Positions 56,919 to 64,000 of a stretch of DNA of 64,000 nucleotides are shown here, piece after piece. The stretch is from assembly GCF_026914185.1 (NCBI RefSeq), contig NC_070559.1, positions 1,054,001 to 1,118,000 on the forward strand, in the 5' to 3' direction. The notes beneath the pieces are model-generated. The model worked only from the letters and a program-made list of their open reading frames with translations. It was not told the DNA's origin and did no database searches. The position numbers and the translations under genes are program-made. Positions within the stretch are counted from its first letter, which is position 1. Each line of letters begins with the position of its first letter. Origin of the DNA: Puccinia triticina (Eukaryota; Basidiomycota; Pucciniomycetes; Pucciniales; Pucciniaceae).

Positions 56919-57565
56919 GGCTGCTGCATTGTGTGTGCCAGCTGGCATGAGATTTTGTCAATCCATGGATGGTTGCATATATCCAATGCACACTTTCAGA
57001 TCATCCAGTGGATGCTCAGAGACCATCGAACAGATTTATTCTGGGGAAACGTCTGGGATCAAGCAGTTAGAATTATATCCCACAGATGCTCCCTGCAGTG
57101 CAAGAGTGGTAAATCAGAAAATATGTCCCAAAGCACATCCAAATGATGTCTGCCACAACCCGTGGTGTAGCTGGTATACACTCTGTCCATCTGAGCCCCT
57201 GCGCACCCTAGAGGTTGTGTGTTTGACTTGGGCTGCCCAATCTCCACTCTCCTCACCAAACCTCTAACCTCTCCTCCTCCACCCCCACCACACCCTCCAT
57301 GTGAACCAGAAACCTGCCCCCTGCTGCATTGGCTGTGCCAACTGGCCTGAAATTTTGGAAATCCAAGGATGGTTGCATATGTCCAATGGACACTTGCATA
57401 CCATGCAGCAGACTCTTGGGGATCATCTGGGGGATGTATTCTGGAGAAACATCCAGAATCAAGCAATTATAATTTTATCCCGTGGAGGCTTCCTGCAGTG
57501 CAAGAGCAGGAAATCTGTGGAAATGTCCAAAAGGAATTTCAATTGACATACACCACAACCTGTGC
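56919..57565. repeat. Diverged tandem duplication, period about 396 bp
   Basis: 56920-57165 and 57318-57565 align: GCTGCATTG...TGTGCCA, GGATGGTTGCATAT, TCCCTGCAGTGCAAGAG / TTCCTGCAGTGCAAGAG and CCACAACC. Identity by eye is about 75-80%. Purpose unknown; it could be a TE or SINE body. Confidence 0.65.
57147..57235 (+). other. tRNA-like (possible SINE head) segment
   Basis: CGTGGTGTAGCTGGTATACA resembles a pol III A box and tRNA D-arm start (tRNA-Gln/Arg-like). About 55 nt downstream, GGTTGTGTGTTTGACTTGGG resembles a B box. It does not fold as a clean tRNA (extra nucleotides between arms), so it is not called a tRNA gene. It sits at the end of the first tandem unit. Confidence 0.35.
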
Positions 57566-57599
57566 AGTGCGGTGGGCAGACAGGTTGGTCCAACTAAAT

Positions 57600-57739
57600 G
57601 AGAACCATTCATATATACCTGTCTGATGGCCTTGTCAGACAGCACTACAAACATTATGTACTTTACATGCATATATAGCAGTTCAATGTCATGGTATAGC
57701 GGTTCAACATACAGCGGTTGCATTTTTTTTAGTACTACA
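57600..57739. repeat. Repeat shared, inverted, with 63803-63905
   Basis: Matches on the opposite strand: CATTATGTACTTTACATGCA, TGGTATAGCGGTT and GCGGTTGCATTTTTTT. Its partner adjoins the 207-bp MITE. Confidence 0.75.
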
Positions 57740-58827
57740 CACCAGGGGAGATATGTTCCCACTCCCCAGGGAGTGCCAGAGCTGAATTTGATGTGATTTT
57801 TGGTCGGATGTGAGCCTGATGTGCATCAGTAACTCATCCCTAAATGAATGGAAGTGGATGCAGAAGTGAGTCAAAAGTCAGTCAGAATTGATTTGGGAGT
57901 CAACACAATGTTGTGTAGAATTCTTTCATTTTCTAGGTACAACTAGAGGAAAAAATATGATGAAATGATATTTCACCCAAGTCCAACTCATCAATTGCTC
58001 CTGTTTGATGATGTCAAAGGATAGGAAAGCAAAATTGCCATTCTTGAATGTAATTCCTGTAAAAAAAATGAGTTTCTTGTAATTCACATTATATGCCCTC
58101 ATGTACAAAATTAAAGTAAAAGTCAACTTGGTATTATTGGGTTTAGAATTTTGGAATGTGGTAATGTTGCAGTAAAATTAGTGAAACCCATTTTCTTGGA
58201 AATGCTGTAATTAATTTGAATTTGGCTAAAAAAATGGTGATAAACTATTGTATTGGGGTGAAAGTCTGAGGTAAGTCAAGGTTGGATTGCAGTGCCACCC
58301 CAGTTTGGCGACATATCCTGGCCTCTTCACAAAAATGATTGTGTGATTTTTTTTTTTTTTTTTGCTTTTCAAAATCCACATGTGCACATGCAAGTGAACT
58401 TTTTTGCACTTTGCTAATAGTCACCCTATTGTACGCGCGTACATTGAGGTGGAAATATCACAGGATGGGCCTTTCACAGCCACATGAAAAGTAAAAACTT
58501 TGTGTTGAGACACCAATTGTCCCCCTGATGTACGCGAGTACATGAGGGGGATAATATGACATACTGCACCTTTCACATCCCCATGAAAAGGACACACTGG
58601 TCATGGAGCCAAGAAAGGATTATATTTTGGATGAGTTCCAGATGAGTTCTGGATTATTCCTTGGTAAGTTATGGTTTCTTTCAGGATGATTTCCAACTGA
58701 TTTCAAGCTGACTTCCAGTCTTGTTCATACGTATTCAATATTTCTTTACCAAAGGCCTCCAGCACAGTTATGGAAAAAAGTTACGGTAAGGCACTCCCTG
58801 GGGAGTGGGAACATATCTCCCCTGGTG
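57740..58827. mobile_element. CACCAGGGG-family TIR element A3
   Basis: 1088 bp, as A2. The flanking triplets ACA and AAA differ by one base, so the duplication is imperfect or mutated. Interior closely similar to 46319-47406. Confidence 0.85.
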
Positions 58828-59189
58828 AAAAATGAAAATTATTGAATTGAAAAAGAATTTGACTTGGTATTGTTCAAAATTTACAGCTCATTAAGCACAC
58901 AATGCATCTTTGAAAATTTGCCATTAGCAGGATTTTGCTCCATTATCTGGAATATAAGTTGGTTTGCATCAGTGTGTAATGCCACAATCAGTGAGGAGAG
59001 TGTTTTTTATGAGATAATATTCAATCAAGAACAATTGGGGACCATTCAATTTACATTTGCAGCATTTTTCCACCCCAATGTGCATGCTTGCAGCCTAAAT
59101 AGCAGGATTTTCACCTGTTTTTGCTATTTTACACCAGTGTGTAATGCCACAATCAGTGAGAGGAGTACTTTTTATGGAATATTATTCAA
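58828..59189. repeat. Repeat shared with 63205-63480
   Basis: Both contain GCAGCATTTTTCCAC / GCGGCATTTTTCCAC, TTTTCACCTGTTTTTGCT and CAGTGTGTAATGCCACAATC. It forms the host of the element at 59190-63006. No coding function is evident. Confidence 0.7.
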
Positions 59190-59639
59190 CGGATGTACTT
59201 TGCGCACTGCGAAAAACTTGTCGCGCACTGCAGGGGGTGTCCACTCGACGTCCCGGCCACAGTGCGCGGAAGCTCAAAACGCTTCACGCACTGCAAATGA
59301 AAAAGCTTGAAAATCCCCTTTTTTTTTTCTGCCAGCCGGCAGAGGGGATTTTTCTTGCCCCTCCTTCATTTTCTTGGGGTATTTGGACCCCTCAGCATGA
59401 CGTAGAAAAAGGATGATAAAGAAATACAAAAACTAGGCAGAGCGCCTCCCCGGGGCGCACCCCCCCTGAATTTTCAACCTGCCAAAAGTCCATGGATCGG
59501 GTACAAAGCCCCTCGAAAACAGAGTTCGAGGGGCAGAAGTACATTCCCCATGACTTCGCCATGCCAATGGCCGGCACAGGTTGGTCCCGGAGCGGAGTAC
59601 AACATGCAAACTCCCCCAATGACCGGCCAGCACCCAGGG

Positions 59640-60388
59640 GGAGTGCAAATCACCGGTCATTGAGTGGATTAAGCAGTCCTCTCGATGACTGGAACGGTCC
59701 CGGTCATCAAGAGGGCTAAATGGTCATCTCGATGACCGGGAACGTTCCGGTCATCAAGAGGGCCAAATGATCCTCTCGATGACCAGAACCGTTCCAGTTA
59801 TTGAGACTCAGAGAATTAAACCCTCTTCTTGATGAACGGGTCCATTCCGGTCATCGAGAGGAGGAAACACTCCTCCTCTCAATGACTGGAACAGACCCAG
59901 TCATCAAGAGGAGTCTTTAATCTTCTCTCAATGACCTGGGGAAGTAAAGAGCCCGGTCATCAAGAGTGATCCTCCTCTCAATGGCCGGGTCTGTTCCGGT
60001 CATTTAAAGGAGTAAAGACTCCCCTCGATGACCGGAGGGAACCGTTCATCACTCCTCTCCTTGAACAGTTCACTCCGGCCATTGAGGGAGTGCTTCTCCT
60101 CTCGGTGACCGGAGCAGACCCGTTCATCAAGCGGATTAAGTTTTGATGACCGGGTCTGCTCCGGTCACCAAGAGTTTCTCTTCTCGATGACCGGGACTGT
60201 TCCGGTCATTGAGAGGTTTGTTTACTCTTCTCGATGACTGGGACCATTACGGCTATCGAGAGGTGTGTTTACTCCTCTCAATGACCGGGACCGTTCCGGT
60301 CATCAAGAGGTTTGTGTACTCCTCTCAATGACTGGAACGGTCCCGTTCATGGAGAGGTGTGTTTACTTCTCTCAATGAACGGGACCGT
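59640..60388. repeat. GATGACCGG palindromic array 2
   Basis: Roughly 40-45-bp units of CTCGATGACCGG...CCGGTCATCAAGAGG with GGAACGGTCC cores, continuing at 61453-61500. The motif is related to the 50-53 kb satellite but the spacers differ. Confidence 0.85.
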
Positions 60389-61452
60389 TGTAAGACTCAA
60401 AAGGTGTCGTGAGACCCTTTTGCTGAATGGCAAAAGGTATGGATGAGGTGCAAGCTCTGCCTTTCTGTATATCAGAAAACAAGACCACCAAGGTAAGCTT
60501 GGCAATTTATTTTGTGATAGGATATGTTCGAAGATGAGATATATAAGAGGATTGTTGTTGATGTCCGAGGTTGATGGGGTTACTGATGTATGTGATAGGT
60601 GACGGTGACTTGATGTCTCGAGTGGGGGTTGAACCTAGGTCCTTGGCCTGAGGGTATATAAGTTCAGAACGTGAGGGGTGATGAGGGTGAGAGGGAGCTA
60701 AGCTCAACCAGGAGTGGAACCAGGGACTGGTTACTGGTGAAAGGTGTGTGACTGAGCGGTGATATGAATTTCAAATAAAGTGTGAAAGGTATGTGAACTG
60801 AGTGGTGGTGTGAGCTGATAACTGTGATATGGATAGATAATATGAGTGATAAGTGAGTAGGGAATATAGACCGCCGGATGGCATGAGGATCTGAGGGGGA
60901 ATGTCCCCTGATGGGATGAGGAGAAAACAACTGGCAGGCAGAGGCCTCCTTATATAGACAATGATGAGGGAATTTAGCTCCAGGGGAACAGCTTTGAGGG
61001 AATTTGGCTGGTGAGAAAGTACAACTGAGGGAATTTAGCTAGACTATTTACAATGCGTCCCTTTGATATGCAAACAGGATCATATATATTCATACAAGGA
61101 TTTTCCAAGATCAAAGATATGCAAATGGGAAACAAACATATGCAAGGGGAAATAGGAGGTGAGGCCTGATAAAAGGAAGGAAGAAAAGTAATTCATGTGC
61201 CGTATGCATTATGCCAAGTATGGTAGCCAAGAGTTGAGTCTGTGTGTGAACCCACTCGGACTGGTGCGTGAAAGGGGTGATTTGCGTATCTTCTGATCCG
61301 GTAGAGATATGAGGGTGGTTTCAGTGGGTGACTAGGGGCTATTTTGGTCCTAGATTCCATTTCTGCTTTCCAGTTGGCTGTATCTTGAGGCGTTTTGTGA
61401 GTACACATAAAAGTTTGAATTTTCCTCCTACAAACACAGGAATAATGACCAC
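60389..61452. mobile_element. LTR-like insertion, 1064 bp
   Basis: Flanked by ACCGT (60384-60388 and 61453-61457). Starts TGTAAGACTCAAAAGG and ends ATGACCAC, not the canonical CA. It resembles parts of 45890-46318/47407-47480. Probably a solo LTR. No coding region is convincing. Confidence 0.6.
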
Positions 61453-61850
61453 ACCGTCCCAGTCATCGAGAGGACTGCTTAATCCACTCAATGACCGGTG
61501 ATTTGCACTCCCCCTGGGTGCTGGCCGGTCATCGGGGGAGTTTGCATGTTGTACTCCGCTCCGGGACCAGCCTGTGCCGGCCATTGGCACGGCGAAGTCA
61601 TGGGGAATGTACTTCTGCCCCTCGAACTCTGTTTTCAAGGGGCTGTGTACCCGATCCATGGACTTTTGGCAGGTTGAAAATTCACGGGGGGTGCGCCCCG
61701 GGGAGGCGCTCTGCCTAGTTTTTGTATTTCTTTATCATCCTTTTTCTACGTCATGCTGAGGGGTCCAAATACCCCAAGAAAATGAAGGAGGGGCAAGAAA
61801 AATCCCCTCTGCCAGCTGGCAGAAAAAAAAGGGGATTTTCAAGCTTTTTC

Positions 61851-62894
61851 CACTACAAACATTTATTATTTTGCCCCAAAACAAAATAAAAGTCAACATG
61901 AAAAAAATAAAACCAAAATTTCACTCAGGGGAACAAACTGAGCATGCTGAGCCAAAAAAATAAAATGTCCCAAACTGAGCAAAAATTGTCAGACAATGTT
62001 TTGGGATGGTTTTTTTTCACGGGCCTGGTGGGCCCAGAGCGGGCTTGAGCGGGCCTTGAGCAGGCCTGAGACGGGCCCGCCCCAAAAGCACATTGGGTCA
62101 GTATTAAAGGAGTTTTGCCTTGCCCTGGGAGCTTCTGGGGCTTTTGATGGGCCCAAAGTCTCAACATGGGCTTTTGGTGGTCTAGAAGTATCAACCTGGG
62201 CCACTGAATAGCCCATGGGCCTTTGAATTCACAGAAAGCCCACCATGAGCCCTCACATAGCTAATGGGCTCTTGGTGGCCCATGAAGATCACTATGGGCC
62301 AACTACTTCCATCATGGGATCCCATGGGCTTTTGCTTCCTTTCTGGGCCCCAAAAAGCCCATGGGGAGCTTTTTGGACCACCAAAAGCCCATGAGGATAT
62401 CTGTTGGCCCATGGAGATTTTCATGGGCCACCAAAAGCCCATGAGGGTATCTGTTGGCCCATGAAGATTTTCATGGGCTACCAAGAGCCCATCAGCTATG
62501 TGGGGGCTCATGGTGGGCTTTCTGGGAATTCAAAAGCCCATGGGCTATTCAGTGGCCCGGGTTGATACTTCCAGACCACCAAAAGCCCATGTTGAGATTT
62601 TGGGCCCATCAAAAGCCCCAGAAGCTCCCAGGGCAAGGCAAAACTCCTTTAATACTGACCCAATTTGCTTTTGGGGCAAGCCTGTCTCAGGCCCGCTCAA
62701 GCCTGCTCCGGGCCCACCAGGCCCGTGAAAAAAAACCATCCCAAAACATTGTCTGACAATTTTTGCTCAGTTTGGGACATTTTATTTTTTTGGCTCAGCA
62801 TGCTCAGTTTGTTCCCCTGAGTGAAATTTTGGTTTCATTTTTTTCATGTTGACTTTTAGGTTTTTTTTGGGCAAAATGCTAAATGTTGGTAGTG
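61851..62894. mobile_element. CACTA-type foldback element
   Basis: Ends CACTACAAACATTTA and (minus) CACTACCAACATTTA. Duplication TTC (61848-61850 and 62895-62897). The empty site CTTTTTCATTTGC is present, inverted, in the left arm of the host element (about 59280-59300). The arms are about 400 bp each. The middle (62240-62500) is built of GGCTTTTGGTGG / CCACCAAAAGCCCATG repeats, making almost the whole element self-complementary. No transposase. Confidence 0.88.
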
Positions 62895-63006
62895 TTCATT
62901 TGCAGTGCGCGAAGCGTTTTGAGCTTCCGCGCACTGTGGCCGGGACGTTGAGTGGAGGCCCCCTGCAGTGCGCGACGAGTTTTTTGCAGTGCGCAAAGTA
63001 CATCCG

Positions 63007-63585
63007 TTATTCAATAGGGGAGTTCACAATTGAAATTTACAAAACTTTGGGACACATTTTAAGGTGTTTATGAACATTTTTTAAAAAAATTGATAAATTG
63101 CACTGATTGATCAGTCTCACCTACTTCTGTGCATTTTCCCAAAATTTTGAAACTTTGTTCATAAAGGCCTAAAATTTGGCTCCAAAGTTTAGTAAAATTC
63201 AATTGTGAACCCCCCTAATGGAGAACATTTGGGCACCATCTCATTTACAGTTGCGGCATTTTTCCACACCAATTTGCATACTCGCAGCCTGAATAGCAAG
63301 GTTTTCACCTGTTTTTGCTGTTTTGCACCAGTGTGTAATGCCACAATCAGTGAGAAGAGTATTTATTATGGAAGATTATTTAATGGAGAACATTTGTGCA
63401 CCATTTAATTCACAGTTGCGGAACTTTTCCACCCCAATGTGCATGCTCTAAGCTACTTCTATTCCAGATGATGAGGGAAAATGCTGCTAATGGGCCATTT
63501 TCAAAGATGCATTTTGACATGAAGATGTAAATTTGAAAGTATACAAATTCAATTGCTTCTTCAATTCAACAATACAATCTGCATT
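63007..63585. other. Repeat-derived sequence, no gene
   Basis: 63205-63480 is the partner of 58890-59180. The rest is AT-rich. No coding feature supported. Confidence 0.5.
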
Positions 63586-63792
63586 AGAGATGGCCATTTT
63601 GCACCTGCTGGCGGGTACCCGCCAACAAGGCAACTGTGCACCCTTTCAGGTACCCATGGCGGTGTGAGATGTTCAATCCTAGTAAAAATTCAAGGAATTC
63701 ACTCCACAACAGCCCTGGGTACCTGCCAGGGTACACAGTTGCATCCTGAAAGGTGGTGGGTACCCGCCAGCGGGTGCAAAATGGCCATCTCT
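63586..63792. mobile_element. 207-bp Mutator-type MITE
   Basis: TIR AGAGATGGCCATTTTGCACC (complement at the right end) continuing into GCTGGCGGGTACCC. Duplication AATCTGCATT, 10 bp (63576-63585 and 63793-63802), typical of Mutator-like elements. The subterminal GGCGGGTACCCGCC is itself a perfect palindrome. Confidence 0.85.
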
Positions 63793-64000
63793 AATCTGCA
63801 TTACTTTAAAAAAATGCAACCGCTATACCATGACTTTGAACTGCTATACATGTATGTAAAGTACATAATGTTTGTAGTGCAGGTTGGCTTGTCCACTCAG
63901 ATCACCAACTGTCTGACAACCTTTCAGAGAAGCTGACACTCATTCCCCAGCCGTTAGAACCATTGGCTCAATCCATGCTTACCAGTGCATTGGCATGATT
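63793..64000. other. Right edge of window
   Basis: 63803-63905 is the inverted partner of 57620-57735. The remainder shows no feature. Confidence 0.5.

Larger units (their letters stand above)
59190..63006. mobile_element. TIR element with 8-bp duplication, long arms
   Basis: Ends CGGATGTACTTTGCGCACTG and complement. Duplication TTATTCAA (59182-59189 and 63007-63014), as for hAT-like elements. Arms of about 0.5 kb (59190-59700 against 61453-61850 plus 62895-63006). Five CGCACTGC-type motifs lie within the first 110 bp of each arm. The interior is a GACCGG-type satellite. Two nested insertions: 60389-61452 and 61851-62894. No transposase. Confidence 0.87.

Noticed and set aside
57147..57235. 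A functional tRNA gene
   Set aside because: A and B boxes are recognisable but the arms do not pair properly and there are extra bases.

Overview
This window looks like a transposon-dominated stretch of a large fungal genome. The one intact host gene, a sorting nexin-3/Grd19 orthologue at 54489-55621, has four exons and short GT-AG introns (145, 94 and 93 nt). The organism is probably a basidiomycete, and the extreme nesting of transposons suggests a rust fungus (Pucciniales). That placement is inference. There are no prokaryotic features.

Layout. 315-26995 is one very large TIR element (ends CACT[C/A]CCAAGATGG, 3-bp duplication AAA) with TIR arms of about 1 kb around roughly 38 copies of a 172-bp tandem repeat. 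It was broken by three main insertions: Helitron 1 (373-6841), an 8.5-kb reverse-transcriptase element (8470-16972) that itself carries a young Ty3/gypsy element (11244-15394), and Helitron 2 (19163-22388). Helitron 1 carries host gene fragments (a PPPDE/DeSI peptidase fragment with an intron, and a Rho-GEF CNH-domain fragment) and two nested TIR elements. 26999-30813 has no clear gene. 30901-39348 is a second, larger Ty3/gypsy element. It lies inside a short ORF that looks like a small secreted protein, and it carries a 50-nt tRNA-Tyr-derived primer-binding region and five copies of an intron-like module. 39531-45669 is Helitron 3, inserted in a palindromic MITE. 45742-54018 is a mosaic of LTR-like sequence, palindromic MITEs and a 2.8-kb satellite of palindromic GATGACCGG-type units. 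SNX3 follows at 54489-55621. 55622-64000 is again repeats: a TIR element, a tRNA-like unit, an 8-bp-TSD element (59190-63006) with a CACTA-type foldback and an LTR-like insertion inside it, and a 207-bp Mutator-type MITE.

For most insertions both ends, the target-site duplication and often an undisturbed copy of the empty site can be read in the window, so the order of insertion can be reconstructed. Recurrent themes are satellites lodged inside TIR elements, subterminal hairpins behind CACCAGG ends, and a set of palindromic elements with 7-bp duplications. Apart from SNX3, coding sequence is retroelement gag/pol (each with at least one stop) or fragments of captured or interrupted genes.
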